Assembly: GCF_900116065.1 (NCBI RefSeq)
Contig: NZ_FOZV01000004.1
Location: 186,001-250,000 of the forward strand
Direction: 5' to 3'
From: Brevundimonas viscosa
GTDB lineage: Bacteria; Pseudomonadota; Alphaproteobacteria; Caulobacterales; Caulobacteraceae
DNA: 64,000 nt
Every line of letters starts with the position of its first letter. The stretch's first letter is position 1. Position numbers and translations under genes: made by a program. The notes beneath the pieces were generated by a model that did not search any database, was not told the DNA's origin, and saw only the letters and a list, made by a program, of their open reading frames with translations. Shown one piece after another: positions 10,169-17,896 of the stretch.

Positions 10169-10758
10169 GTCGTACGCGAGGCCAGATCCGGCCGCGGGCG
10201 CTCCAGCGGCGGCTCGGCCAAGGTTCCGATATGGATGAAGCCGGCGACCTGCTCCGCACCCGTCAGGCCGAGCAGGGCGACGGCCTCGGGATCGTAGCTG
10301 TACCAGTCGGTGATCCAGCTGGCCGAATAGCCCAGGGCGTTGGCGGCGTGTTCGAGGTTCATGCACACGGCTCCGGCGGAGAGGCGCTGCTCCCACTCGG
10401 GCACCTTGAGGTTCGGGACCGGGGCCGAGACGACGAGGATGGTCAGCGGCGGGCAGGTCAGCTTGCTGAGCACCTTCGCCGCCTTGCCGGGGTCGGGCTG
10501 ACGGGCGGCGAGGGGCTCGAGGCGGCGGGCGAGGTCGGCGCGGCCCTGCGGGCCCATGACCAAGAAGCGCCACGGGAACAGCTTGCCGTGGTCGGGCGTG
10601 CGGGCGCCCAGCGACAGGATCCGCTCGACCTCGGCCGGCGAGGGTCCGGGGGCGGCCAGGGCTTGGGCGGGGGCCGACCGGCGCGTGGCCAGCCGGCGCT
10701 CCAGCTCGGGCGAGGGGACGGGGAGGGGCAGGGAGGCCCCCAGGTCGGCGTCGGTCAT
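10156..10758 (-). CDS. Nitroreductase family FMN-dependent oxidoreductase (YdjA-like)
   Basis: This 200-residue protein has nitroreductase-fold hallmarks: TRRSAP near the N-terminus (FMN phosphate contacts), ARTPDHGKLFPWRFLV, AGAVCMNLEHAANALGYSA and a C-terminal GFIHIGTLAEPPLERPRP. This pattern is typical of the small YdjA subgroup, which reduces nitroaromatics or quinones with NAD(P)H; the physiological substrate is not known. Its start is only 45 bases from the divergent NUDIX gene. Confidence 0.9.
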   Translation of the reverse strand: MTDADLGASLPLPVPSPELERRLATRRSAPAQALAAPGPSPAEVERILSLGARTPDHGKLFPWRFLVMGPQGRADLARRLEPLAARQPDPGKAAKVLSKLTCPPLTILVVSAPVPNLKVPEWEQRLSAGAVCMNLEHAANALGYSASWITDWYSYDPEAVALLGLTGAEQVAGFIHIGTLAEPPLERPRPDLASRTTYQA

Positions 10759-10803
10759 GCCGCCTAGCTAGTGCCGCGAACGCCGCTGCGCCATACCCGG
10801 CCC

Positions 10804-11457
10804 ATGACCGACTCGCGCACCGCCTTCGACGCCGACCGCCCGACCCCGGCCTGGGACGACGGGAGCGACCGCCCGCCGCCGTGGCGGGGCGAGGGGCCGG
10901 TCGAGACCCTGTTCGAGAACCCGTGGATGCGGCTGACCCGCCAGCACGCCGTCGCGCCGACGGGGCACGAGTCCGACTATGTGGTGATGCGGCCGAAGAA
11001 CCTGTCGGTCGGGGTGCTGCCGCTGCACGAGGACGGCACGGTGACCCTGGTGGGCCAGCAGCGCTTCGCCCTGATGAACTGGTCGTGGGAGATGCCCGAG
11101 GGCGGCGCGCCGTTCGACGAGGACCCGCTGGGGGGCATCCAGCGCGAGCTGGCGGAGGAGGCGGGGCTCAAGGCGGCGGTCTGGCGCGAGGCCTACCGGG
11201 CGGAGATGAGCAATTCGGTCACCGACGAGCGGGCCATCGCCTGGCTGGCGTGGGACCTGTCGCCGGCGACCGGGGAGCTTGACCCGACCGAGATCATCCG
11301 CATCGCCCGAGTGCCCTTCGGCGACCTGTTGCGCGAGATCGGGCGCGGGGCGATCCGGGACATGTTCACGCTGGCGACGGCGCTCAGGGCCTACCATATG
11401 GCCCGCGAGGGCGAGCTTCCGCCCGAACTGGCGAAGGCCATGCTGGCCAGCGTATGA
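10804..11457 (+). CDS. NUDIX hydrolase
   Basis: This 217-residue protein contains a complete Nudix box (G-x5-E-x7-REUxEExGU), read as GGAPFDEDPLGGIQRELA followed by EEAGL. The box binds Mg2+ and cleaves nucleoside-diphosphate-linked substrates. The upstream strand (VLPLHEDGTVTLVGQQRFAL) and length resemble ADP-ribose pyrophosphatase-like members, but substrate cannot be fixed from sequence. The start is set at MTDSRTAFD (10804) rather than the upstream in-frame ATG at 10771. cysE follows 10 bases later. Confidence 0.9.
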   Translation: MTDSRTAFDADRPTPAWDDGSDRPPPWRGEGPVETLFENPWMRLTRQHAVAPTGHESDYVVMRPKNLSVGVLPLHEDGTVTLVGQQRFALMNWSWEMPEGGAPFDEDPLGGIQRELAEEAGLKAAVWREAYRAEMSNSVTDERAIAWLAWDLSPATGELDPTEIIRIARVPFGDLLREIGRGAIRDMFTLATALRAYHMAREGELPPELAKAMLASV

Positions 11458-11467
11458 TCGCCGCCTG

Positions 11468-12301
11468 ATGGAGCCGCCGATGCCGAAGCTGGAAGTCGTC
11501 GCCGCCCGCACCGACGTGTGGTCGCAGCTGCGCGAGGCGGCCGAGGCGGCGGCGCGGAGCGAACCGCACCTCGCCTCGCAGATGAATGCCGTGATCCTGT
11601 CGCACGCCGACCTGTCGGCGGCGCTGAGCTTCCAGATCGCGCGCAAGCTGGGCGACGCGGAGCTGGGGGCCATGTCGGTGCGCGAGGTTTGTCGCGACGC
11701 CCACGAGGCCGATCCGGGCATCGTCGCGGCGGCCGAGGCGGACCTGCAGGCGGTGGCGGAGCGCGACCCGGCGATCCGCTCGCTGCTGCAGCCCTTCCTC
11801 TACTTCAAGGGATTCCAGGCCCTGCAGGGGCATCGGGTGGCGCACTGGCTGTGGAAGCAGGGGCGCGACACTCTGGCCTTCCATCTGCAGAGCCGGATGT
11901 CGGAGCTGTTCCAGATCGACATCCACCCGGCCGCACGGCTGGGCTCGGCCCTGTTCCTCGACCACGGCACCGGCATCGTCATCGGCGAGACGGCGGTGGT
12001 CGGCGACGAGGTGTCGATGCTGCACGCCGTGACCCTGGGCGGCACCGGGGCCGAGCGCGGCGACCGGCACCCCAAGATCGGCAAGGGGGTGCTGCTCGGG
12101 GCCGGAGCCAAGGTGCTGGGCAACATCACCGTGGGCGACTACGCCAAGGTGGCCTCGGGCTCGGTGGTGCTGAAGCCGGTGCCGGCGGGCTGCACCGTGG
12201 CGGGGGTGCCGGCGCGACTGGTCAACTGCCCGACCGGGGAGGCGCCGGCGCGGACGATGGACCATACGCTGGCCGACATCGTCTACGACTTCGTCATCTG
12301 A
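11468..12301 (+). CDS. cysE: Serine O-acetyltransferase CysE
   Basis: This 277-residue enzyme acetylates L-serine with acetyl-CoA, the committing step to cysteine. The N-terminal helical domain (DVWSQLREAAEAAAR) is followed by the left-handed beta-helix of hexapeptide repeats with DIHPAARLGSALFLDHGTG, VIGETAVVGDEVS, HAVTLGGTG, HPKIGKGVLLGAGAKVLG and VAGVPARLV. The catalytic His-Asp pair is in the DIHP and DHG segments. ATG at 11468 is used; ATG at 11480 is an equally possible start. Probably co-transcribed with the NUDIX gene. Confidence 0.96.
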   Translation: MEPPMPKLEVVAARTDVWSQLREAAEAAARSEPHLASQMNAVILSHADLSAALSFQIARKLGDAELGAMSVREVCRDAHEADPGIVAAAEADLQAVAERDPAIRSLLQPFLYFKGFQALQGHRVAHWLWKQGRDTLAFHLQSRMSELFQIDIHPAARLGSALFLDHGTGIVIGETAVVGDEVSMLHAVTLGGTGAERGDRHPKIGKGVLLGAGAKVLGNITVGDYAKVASGSVVLKPVPAGCTVAGVPARLVNCPTGEAPARTMDHTLADIVYDFVI

Positions 12302-12364
12302 GCCTTTCCCCCGGCGCGTCGTTTCTCTAGGGTCCGCGGCCAACACGAGACCCGAGGAAAGCCC

Positions 12365-12574
12365 ATGAACGCCGCCGACATGAAGCGCGTCGAGACGCAC
12401 CTGAAGCGCACCTTCAACACGGGCGGCATCATCGTGAAGCCGCGCGGCAAGCCGGCCGACTCGGCCGAGGTCTATGTCGGCGACGAGTTCATCGGCGTCG
12501 TTTTCGAGGACGAGGACGAGGCCGGCAGCTTCATGTTCGAGATGGCCATCCTGGCGGAAGACCTGCCGGAGTAG
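12365..12574 (+). CDS. DUF3126 family small protein
   Basis: This 69-residue acidic protein (MNAADMKRVETHLKR...FEMAILAEDLPE) matches the DUF3126 pattern found across alphaproteobacteria, with GGIIVKPRGK and YVGDEFIGVVFEDEDE in the middle. The function is unknown. A good ribosome-binding site (GAGGAAAG) precedes the ATG. It follows cysE in the same orientation, 63 bases away. Confidence 0.88.
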   Translation: MNAADMKRVETHLKRTFNTGGIIVKPRGKPADSAEVYVGDEFIGVVFEDEDEAGSFMFEMAILAEDLPE

Positions 12575-12593
12575 CCCTCGCCGCCGCAGGCAC

Positions 12594-12627
12594 GAAAAAG
12601 CGCCGGAGGAGCGATCCTTCGGCGCTT
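12594..12627 (-). terminator. Rho-independent terminator for the basic repeat protein gene
   Basis: A 13-base-pair stem with one G-T wobble (AAGCGCCGGAGGA, loop GCGA, TCCTTCGGCGCTT) is followed on the minus strand by a run of U residues. It lies 19 bases beyond the stop of the minus-strand gene. The stem may also stop DUF3126 transcription from the other side. Confidence 0.8.
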
Positions 12628-12645
12628 CGTCGTTTCAGGGCGCGA

Positions 12646-13239
12646 TCAGCGCTTGCCGAAGATGGCGTCGAGCACCTTGCTGAAGAAGCCCTTCGGGGCC
12701 GCCGGCTGGCTCGTGGCCGGCTTCGGAGCCGCGGCGGCGGCGGTCATCGTCGGCGCCGGGCTGGCCGCCGGAGCGGCGGGTTTCGGTGCAGTCGCGGCAG
12801 CGGCCTTCGGCGCTGCTTTCGGGGCTGCGGCCCTGGCGGGCGCGGCTGCCTTGGGAGCGGCGGCGGTCTTCGCCGGAGCGGCGGCCTTCGGCGCAGCGGT
12901 ACGAGCCGACGCGGCCTTCGGAGCAGCCGTCTTCGGAGCAGCGGCCTTCGGGGCGACAGCCTTCGGAGCAGCCGCCTTCGGCGCGGCGGCCCGGGCGGCT
13001 GGAGCCTTCGCCGGGGCCGAGACCACGGTTTTCGCCTTCGGCGCCGCGGCCGGCTTCGGAGCGGCCGTCTTCGCCGGAGCCTTCGCCGCCGCCGCGGTCT
13101 TCGCCGCCGGAGCGTTCACCGGAGCCTTGGCCGCGGTTGTTTTCGTCGCGGCGCTCGACTTCGTCGCCGCTTTCGGCTTGGAAGCGGCGGACGCCGCCTT
13201 CGGCGCCGCTGTGCTCGACTTGGACGGTGTCTTGGCCAT
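12646..13239 (-). CDS. Ala/Pro/Lys-rich, histone H1-like repeat protein with a C-terminal amphipathic tail
   Basis: The 197-residue protein starts MAKTPSKSST and consists almost wholly of degenerate PKAAAPKA/AKTAAAPK units, rich in lysine with hardly any acidic residues. This resembles bacterial H1-like DNA-binding tails (AlgP/HctB type). The last 15 residues break the pattern: KGFFSKVLDAIFGKR would form an amphipathic helix. The start at 13239 is preferred over an upstream in-frame ATG (13287) because MAKTPSK is the natural opening. Function is not known; low complexity makes homology calls unsafe. It has its own terminator. Confidence 0.75.
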   Translation of the reverse strand: MAKTPSKSSTAAPKAASAASKPKAATKSSAATKTTAAKAPVNAPAAKTAAAAKAPAKTAAPKPAAAPKAKTVVSAPAKAPAARAAAPKAAAPKAVAPKAAAPKTAAPKAASARTAAPKAAAPAKTAAAPKAAAPARAAAPKAAPKAAAATAPKPAAPAASPAPTMTAAAAAPKPATSQPAAPKGFFSKVLDAIFGKR

Positions 13240-13330
13240 GTGTTCCCCGATCCCCCGGATGGTGCCTTTGCTGGCGACAGAGCGCACGCCAGCGCGTGCG
13301 TCGATTCGTGATCATAGCCACGTTTGAGAA

Positions 13331-14200
13331 ATGTCCGAGTCCGCTGTTCAGATCATCGCCCACGGCGACCGCGCCGTCGCCGAAGCCGCCGCCGCCGCGC
13401 TCGACGCCGACCCGCTGCTGGAGGGCGCCACCTATTCGATTCTTGAGGAGGACGAGGAACGCGGCGTCTGGCGCATCGACGCCTTCCCGACCACGGACGA
13501 GGAGGCGGCCGGCGTCGAGGCGCGGCTGAAGGCGCAGGACGGGCTGACCGTCACGGTCGACAAGCTGGCCGACGCCGACTGGCTGGCCATGTCGCTGTCC
13601 GGCCTGCCGCCGGTCGAGGCGGGTCGCTTCTTCGTCTACGGCGCCCACGACCAGGGACGGGTGCCGCCGAACCGGGTGAACCTGAAGATCGACGCCGGCG
13701 CCGCCTTCGGCACCGGCCATCACGGCACCACCGTCGGCTGCCTGCTGGCCTTCGACGAACTGCTGAAGCGCGAACGCTTCGAGCGCGTGCTGGACGTGGG
13801 CTGCGGCACCGGAGTGCTGGCCATCGCGGCGGCGAAGACGGGTTCGCGCGTGGCCGTCGGCACCGACATCGACGCGCCCTCGGTGCGCATCGCCAACGAG
13901 AACGCGGCGCTGAACCAGGCGAAGGCGCGCTTCGTCCACGCCTCGGGCCTGAACGACCGCAAGGTGCGCGGCGAGGGCCCCTACGACCTGGTGTTCGCAA
14001 ACATCCTCGCGCCGCCGCTGGTGGCGCTGGCCCAGGACATCAAGGAGGCGCTGAAGCTGGAGGGCGTCGCCATCCTGTCGGGGCTGCTGCGGACGCAGGA
14101 GCGGCGGGTCACGGCGGCCTATCTGTCGCGTGGTTTCGTTCTGGAGCGCCGCATCCACCGCGACGCGTGGAGCGCGCTGGTGCTGCGCAGGAAGGGTTAA
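13331..14200 (+). CDS. prmA: Ribosomal protein L11 methyltransferase PrmA
   Basis: This 289-residue SAM-dependent methyltransferase trimethylates ribosomal protein L11. Diagnostic features are [18 protein letters not shown], the SAM-binding loop [16 protein letters not shown], the acidic strand end VGTDID, and the catalytic-site motif [13 protein letters not shown]. The N-terminal domain is shorter and more variable, as is usual for alphaproteobacterial PrmA. Confidence 0.95.
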   Translation: MSESAVQIIAHGDRAVAEAAAAALDADPLLEGATYSILEEDEERGVWRIDAFPTTDEEAAGVEARLKAQDGLTVTVDKLADADWLAMSLSGLPPVEAGRFFVYGAHDQGRVPPNRVNLKIDAGAAFGTGHHGTTVGCLLAFDELLKRERFERVLDVGCGTGVLAIAAAKTGSRVAVGTDIDAPSVRIANENAALNQAKARFVHASGLNDRKVRGEGPYDLVFANILAPPLVALAQDIKEALKLEGVAILSGLLRTQERRVTAAYLSRGFVLERRIHRDAWSALVLRRKG

Positions 14201-14257
14201 CGGGCGGAACAGGGAGCGAGCGGGGCCGTTCGGAGCGGGCAACCGGAGGAACGACCC

Positions 14258-14788
14258 GTGACCTACACCGATCCCCTTGATCCGCGCCGCCCGGTCCCGG
14301 GCGATCCCGTCGTCACTGAAACTGTGGTGACGCGGCCGGGCGTCACCGAGACGGTGACGACCACCGGTCCGGCGGTGACCGAAACCGTGGAGACGGTGGT
14401 GGTGCGCGAGTCCAACACCGGCTGGTGGATCGCCGGCATCCTCGGCGGGCTGGTGCTGCTGGCGGTGCTGTGGATCCTGTTCGCGCGCGGAAGCGAACCC
14501 GAGACGGACGCCGCCCTGCTGGAGGCGCAGATGGATGCGGCCACGGCGCAGGCGCAGGCCGAACAGGCGCTGATCGCCGGTCAGGTGGCGGGCGCGCAGG
14601 CCAGCATCGACATGGCGCGGGCCGATGCGGCGAGGGCGCAGGCGGACGCCTCGCGCGCCGCCGCCGAGGCGCGGGCGGCCGAGGCCCGCGCCCAGACGCC
14701 GGTCGTGATCGAGACCCCGGCCCCGGCCCCGGCGCCCGCTCCGGCGACAGGGACGGCGGTGGTGTCGCCGACCGCCCCGCAGGGCTGA
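14258..14788 (+). CDS. Membrane-anchored Ala-rich coiled-coil protein, unknown function
   Basis: This 176-residue protein starts at a GTG preceded by GGAGGA at good spacing. The first 50 residues carry repeated VTETV segments (ETVVTRPGVTETVTTT). Then comes one membrane helix (WWIAGILGGLVLLAVLWILF), then about 80 Ala/Gln/Asp-rich residues expected to form a coiled coil, then a Pro/Ala tail. I do not recognise a family with assigned function. Its stop is three bases from the stop of the convergent lipoprotein gene. Confidence 0.75.
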   Translation: MTYTDPLDPRRPVPGDPVVTETVVTRPGVTETVTTTGPAVTETVETVVVRESNTGWWIAGILGGLVLLAVLWILFARGSEPETDAALLEAQMDAATAQAQAEQALIAGQVAGAQASIDMARADAARAQADASRAAAEARAAEARAQTPVVIETPAPAPAPAPATGTAVVSPTAPQG

Positions 14789-14791
14789 CGC

Positions 14792-15286
14792 CTATTCGCT
14801 CCCGACCTCGGAGATGTGCAGCCGCGCGGCCTGCAGCGCTCCGCTGCCGTAGGTGCCGACCCAGATGTCGTACTGCCCCGACCGCGGCGAGTTGAAGCGC
14901 AGCGAGGGATTGAGGCCGTTCACCCCGCCGTCGTCGTCGCAATACCAGCTGCCGTCCGGCCCGTTCACGACCAGGGTTGTGTCGCTGGACGAGGCGACGG
15001 ACAGGATCAGCGGGTACTCGCCGGCCCGGTAGTTGAGGCGAACGTCGGGCGCGGCGGCGACGAAGCCGCTGCAGCCGGGTGAGATGTTGGACGCCGGTAT
15101 GCTCCCGCCGGACTGCAGCGAGATCACCCGCGGATCGGGTTCGAAGCCCGCGGACAGGCTTACCGTGCCGTAGCTCGGCGATGCTCTGTAATCGGGCATC
15201 CCGCCGGCGATTTCCGGCATTGTTGCGCAGCTGACGAGCGCGAGGCCCAGACCGGCGATCCCGACCGCCCGAAACAGATTGTGCAT
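14792..15286 (-). CDS. Lipoprotein with a PPC-like beta-sandwich domain
   Basis: This 164-residue protein starts MHNLFRAVGIAGLG and has a lipobox LVSCA. The C-terminal half (SWYCDDDGGVNGLNPSLRF, then SGQYDIWVGTYGSG) has the same DDDG...L-F and S-G-x-Y signature as the five-repeat PPC protein at 1393-3222. The start at 15286 is supported by AAGGGAGG just upstream, although the frame is open to 15586. Role unknown; probably an envelope protein. Confidence 0.78.
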   Translation of the reverse strand: MHNLFRAVGIAGLGLALVSCATMPEIAGGMPDYRASPSYGTVSLSAGFEPDPRVISLQSGGSIPASNISPGCSGFVAAAPDVRLNYRAGEYPLILSVASSSDTTLVVNGPDGSWYCDDDGGVNGLNPSLRFNSPRSGQYDIWVGTYGSGALQAARLHISEVGSE

Positions 15287-15373
15287 GCGAACCCTCCCTT
15301 GGTGGAGAGGCGACGGTGGCATAGGCTCGGCGGGGCGGCGAGTGCCGAAACCTGATGGACGAATCGAACGGCG

Positions 15374-15835
15374 ATGCCGGAGACCCGCAGCGAAATCTGG
15401 TTCTACCACCTGGAGCGCTCGGGGCTGCCGGAGGTCCTGCCGGGTCTGCTCGACAAGACACGCGAGCGGGGCTGGCGGGCGCTGGTTCGGGTCAACAGCG
15501 CCGGTCTGCTGGACGAGATCGACGAGCAGCTGTGGACCTGGCGGGACGAAGCCTTTCTGGCCCACGGGCGGGCCAGCGAGCCCCACGCCGAGCGCCAGCC
15601 GATCCTGCTGAGCGAAACCGGCGAGAACCTGAACGGCGCTCAGGCGCTGTTCATCGTAGACGACGCAGAGCTTGGCGATACGGAGAGCTACGAACGATGC
15701 TTCATCATCTTCGACGGGCGGGACGAGCGATCCCTGACGGCCGCCCGGGAGCGGTGGAAGGTGCTGAAGCAGGGCGGGGCGAACCTGGCCTATTGGCGGC
15801 AGTCGCCGGAAGGGCGCTGGGAAAAGGCGGCCTGA
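15374..15835 (+). CDS. holC: DNA polymerase III chi subunit HolC
   Basis: This 153-residue protein matches the chi clamp-loader accessory subunit: EIWFYHLERSGLPEVLPGLL at the N-terminus, then RGWRALVRV, DEQLWTWRDEAFLAHG, QPILLSETGENLNGA and LFIVDDAELGD. Chi links the clamp loader to single-stranded DNA-binding protein in the replisome. The region downstream starts an array of small lipoproteins whose first member begins inside the holC end. Confidence 0.92.
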   Translation: MPETRSEIWFYHLERSGLPEVLPGLLDKTRERGWRALVRVNSAGLLDEIDEQLWTWRDEAFLAHGRASEPHAERQPILLSETGENLNGAQALFIVDDAELGDTESYERCFIIFDGRDERSLTAARERWKVLKQGGANLAYWRQSPEGRWEKAA

Positions 15836-16152
15836 TCGCTCTCGCCGCCCTCGCGGGCTGCGCCAGTCCCGCCTCCGACGCGCCGGCCCCGAGGGCGGTG
15901 GAGCAGGCCCAGGTGAGCCTCGCGCCGGTCGGCAGTCGGGTGCCGCAGGATTCGACGACCGACCTTTGCCGGGCGGGCGAGCTGCAGTGGCTGGTCGGGA
16001 AACCGAAGACGGAGATTCCCGTTCCGGTGAACGTGGTGAACCGCCGCGTCACCTGCACCACCTGTCCGATCACCGAGGACTTCTCGCCCTACCGGCTGAA
16101 CATCTTCTTCAATGCGCAGACCGACGTCGTCGAACAGGTCCGCTGCGGCTGA
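15793..16152 (+). CDS. I78-like lipoprotein, copy 1, with CTTC motif
   Basis: This about 119-residue product has a lipoprotein-type N-terminus (GLIALAALAGCASP), then DLCRAGELQWLVGKPKTEIP, then RRVTCTTCPITEDFSPYRLN and a terminal QVRCG. The second half follows the peptidase-inhibitor I78 pattern (T-x-D-x-x-P-x-RLN ... V-x-CG). The start is uncertain: TTG at 15793 inside the holC end is proposed because no ATG fits; GTG at 15754 is an alternative. It is first of four related genes in a row. Confidence 0.68.
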   Translation: MAAVAGRALGKGGLIALAALAGCASPASDAPAPRAVEQAQVSLAPVGSRVPQDSTTDLCRAGELQWLVGKPKTEIPVPVNVVNRRVTCTTCPITEDFSPYRLNIFFNAQTDVVEQVRCG

Positions 16153-16168
16153 TCCAAGGAGCCTTGCC

Positions 16169-16459
16169 ATGAGAATGCTGATGCTGAGTCTGGCCGCCGC
16201 GGGTCTGATGGCCGGTTGCGCCGCGCCAGTCGATCCGGGACCGGGGAACCCGTCGGATGGCGCGCCGACCCAGTGCCGGGCCGACCAGTATCGCTATCTG
16301 ATCGGTCGCAACCGTTCCGAGATCCCGCCGACGCCGGCCGGCCAGACCTGGCGGGTGGCGTGCACCACCTGTCCGGTGACGATGGACTACAATCCGAACC
16401 GGCTGAACATCTTCTACGACGAGGCGACCGGCGTGATCCGCCGGGTCGAGTGCGGATGA
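16169..16459 (+). CDS. I78-like lipoprotein, copy 2, with CTTC motif
   Basis: This 96-residue protein has a clean lipoprotein signal (MRMLMLSLAAAGLMAGCAAP) and AAGGAG as ribosome-binding site. The mature part reads QCRADQYRYLIGRNRSEIP, WRVACTTCPVTMDYNPNRLN and RRVECG. Known I78 proteins are small inhibitors of serine proteases. In classic members the position of CTTC is a Pro-Gly-type turn, so this copy carries an extra CxxC. The last four bases overlap the next start (ATGA). Confidence 0.82.
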   Translation: MRMLMLSLAAAGLMAGCAAPVDPGPGNPSDGAPTQCRADQYRYLIGRNRSEIPPTPAGQTWRVACTTCPVTMDYNPNRLNIFYDEATGVIRRVECG

Positions 16460-16740
16460 GCCGGTGGCCGATCCCGGCGGCGGGCGCGCTGCTCGTCGCC
16501 GCCTGTGCGCCGACCCCGTCGGCCGGTCCGGCGGCGGGTCCGGGGGGGCCGGAGCGCTGCGACGCCGAAGGGGCCCGGTCGCTGATCGGAACGCATGTCG
16601 GGGCCGTGACCTTCCCGCAGGACGCCAACGTGCGCATCGTCTGCACCACCTGTCCGACGACCCGCGACTACCGGCCGGACCGGCTCAACGTCCGCTTCGA
16701 CCAGACCACCGGCATCATCAGGAGCGTCGATTGCGGCTGA
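16456..16740 (+). CDS. I78-like lipoprotein, copy 3, with CTTC motif
   Basis: This 94-residue protein has lipobox VAACAP, then RCDAEGARSLIGTHVG, VRIVCTTCPTTRDYRPDRLN and RSVDCG. It starts with ATG overlapping the stop of copy 2 by four bases and so is translationally coupled to it. The CTTC segment matches copies 1 and 2 exactly while flanking residues differ, which argues that the cysteines are under selection. Confidence 0.82.
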   Translation: MSRWPIPAAGALLVAACAPTPSAGPAAGPGGPERCDAEGARSLIGTHVGAVTFPQDANVRIVCTTCPTTRDYRPDRLNVRFDQTTGIIRSVDCG

Positions 16741-17081
16741 TCGCCCTCTCCCTCGCCGTGGCCGCCGCCCTGGCGGCCTGCAGCGAGTCGCCCGCTCCGG
16801 CCGGCCCGGAGCCGACGCGCACGCCCGCAGCGCCCTCGATGGCCGCGGCTCCCCCGGCGGAAGAGGTTTCCCCGCCGCCGGCCCCGGGCGACGACTGCGG
16901 CGCGGCCGGGCGGCGGGACTGGGTCGGACGGGCCCGGGCCGACCTGCCCGAGGCTCCGGCCGGCGCGAACTGGCGCGTCTACGAGACCGGCCAGCCGGTG
17001 ACCCAGGACCTCCGTCCGGACCGGCTGAACATCGAGATCGATCCGGACAGCCAGACGGTGGTGCGCCTCAGCTGCGGCTGA
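16731..17081 (+). CDS. I78-like lipoprotein, copy 4, without CTTC
   Basis: This 116-residue protein starts at TTG 16731 (MRLIALSLAVAAALAACSES), overlapping copy 3 by ten bases and preceded by AGGAG. A Pro/Ala-rich linker leads to DDCGAAGRRDWVGRARADLP, WRVYETGQPVTQDLRPDRLN and VRLSCG. ETGQ stands where the other copies have CTTC, making this the member closest to ordinary I78 inhibitors. It ends three bases before the convergent DsbA-like gene. Confidence 0.78.
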   Translation: MRLIALSLAVAAALAACSESPAPAGPEPTRTPAAPSMAAAPPAEEVSPPPAPGDDCGAAGRRDWVGRARADLPEAPAGANWRVYETGQPVTQDLRPDRLNIEIDPDSQTVVRLSCG

Positions 17082-17084
17082 GGC

Positions 17085-17876
17085 TCAGCCGCGCGCCTTG
17101 GCCTCGCGGATGGCGCGGTCGACGTCGGCCGGCTGGATGCTGGGGCTGGCGCGGCCGTTGATGAAGAAGGTGGGCGTGCCGACCAGGCCAAGGGTCTGGG
17201 CCGCCGCCTGGATTTCGGTCAGGTGCCGCGCGACGTCGACGCCCTGCATCGCCGCCTCGGCCTGCGGCAGGGAGACGCCGTTGGCGGCGAGGATGCGGTC
17301 GACCGCGGCCGGGTCGAGCGCCGGCTCGGCCATCAGGTCCCGGAACACCGGCAGATACCTGCCCTGGCGATGCGCCGCATTCGCCGCGCGCGCGGCGTAG
17401 TGGGAGGTGACCTCCGTGCCGCGGTCGAGGATCGGCCAGTCCTTGAACACGAAGCGCACGTCGGGGTGGGCCTGCATCAGGCGCAGCACCTCGGGAGCGG
17501 TGGCCTTGCAGCCGGGGCAGCGGAAGTCGAAGAACTCGATCACCGTGACCTCGGCGTCGGCGGGGCCGAAGGCGGGATCGTCGGCGTCGACCGCGAGCAG
17601 ACCGGGGTCGGCGGCGGCGCGCCGGTTGATGGCGTCGGCCAGGGCGTTGTCCTGGTTGGCCTGCAGCGCCGTGCTCATCTCCTGCAGGATCTCGGGGTTC
17701 TCCAGCAGGTAGCCGCGGACCTTCTGGTCGAACGATCCGCCGCCCGTGACGTACGGGACGACGGCGACGGCCAGGGCGAGGGCGGACATGGCCACGGCCG
17801 CCACGACGCCGCGTTCGGGGGTGAACAGCCGGCGCGCGCGCGGCGGCGAGGGCGTCGTTTCAGGCGCTTCGGTCAT
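17085..17876 (-). CDS. DsbA-family thiol:disulfide oxidoreductase, membrane-anchored (Com1/ScsC-like)
   Basis: This 263-residue protein has a cytoplasmic Pro/Arg start, one membrane helix (AAVAMSALALAVAVVPYV), a short helical region (GYLLENPEILQEMSTAL), then a thioredoxin fold with active site FFDFRCPGCKATAPEV and cis-proline loop LVGTPTFFING. It would form or rearrange disulfides in the periplasm. It is convergent with the CTTC lipoprotein array three bases away and lies just after the M48 protease gene on its own strand. Confidence 0.92.
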   Translation of the reverse strand: MTEAPETTPSPPRARRLFTPERGVVAAVAMSALALAVAVVPYVTGGGSFDQKVRGYLLENPEILQEMSTALQANQDNALADAINRRAAADPGLLAVDADDPAFGPADAEVTVIEFFDFRCPGCKATAPEVLRLMQAHPDVRFVFKDWPILDRGTEVTSHYAARAANAAHRQGRYLPVFRDLMAEPALDPAAVDRILAANGVSLPQAEAAMQGVDVARHLTEIQAAAQTLGLVGTPTFFINGRASPSIQPADVDRAIREAKARG

Positions 17877-17896
17877 GCGATCGGTTGTTCCCTGGT

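Noticed and set aside
12680-13210. Possible CRISPR or DNA satellite in the GCCTTCGGAGC-like repeats
   Set aside because: The repeats are short, irregular and keep one reading frame encoding PKAAAPK units, so they are coding low-complexity sequence.
12635-14242. A 535-codon minus-strand frame across the basic repeat protein and prmA
   Set aside because: It is antisense to PrmA, and over the repeat gene it reads the wrong frame of a repetitive sequence; the frame giving MAKTPSK...FGKR has a start, stop and terminator that fit.
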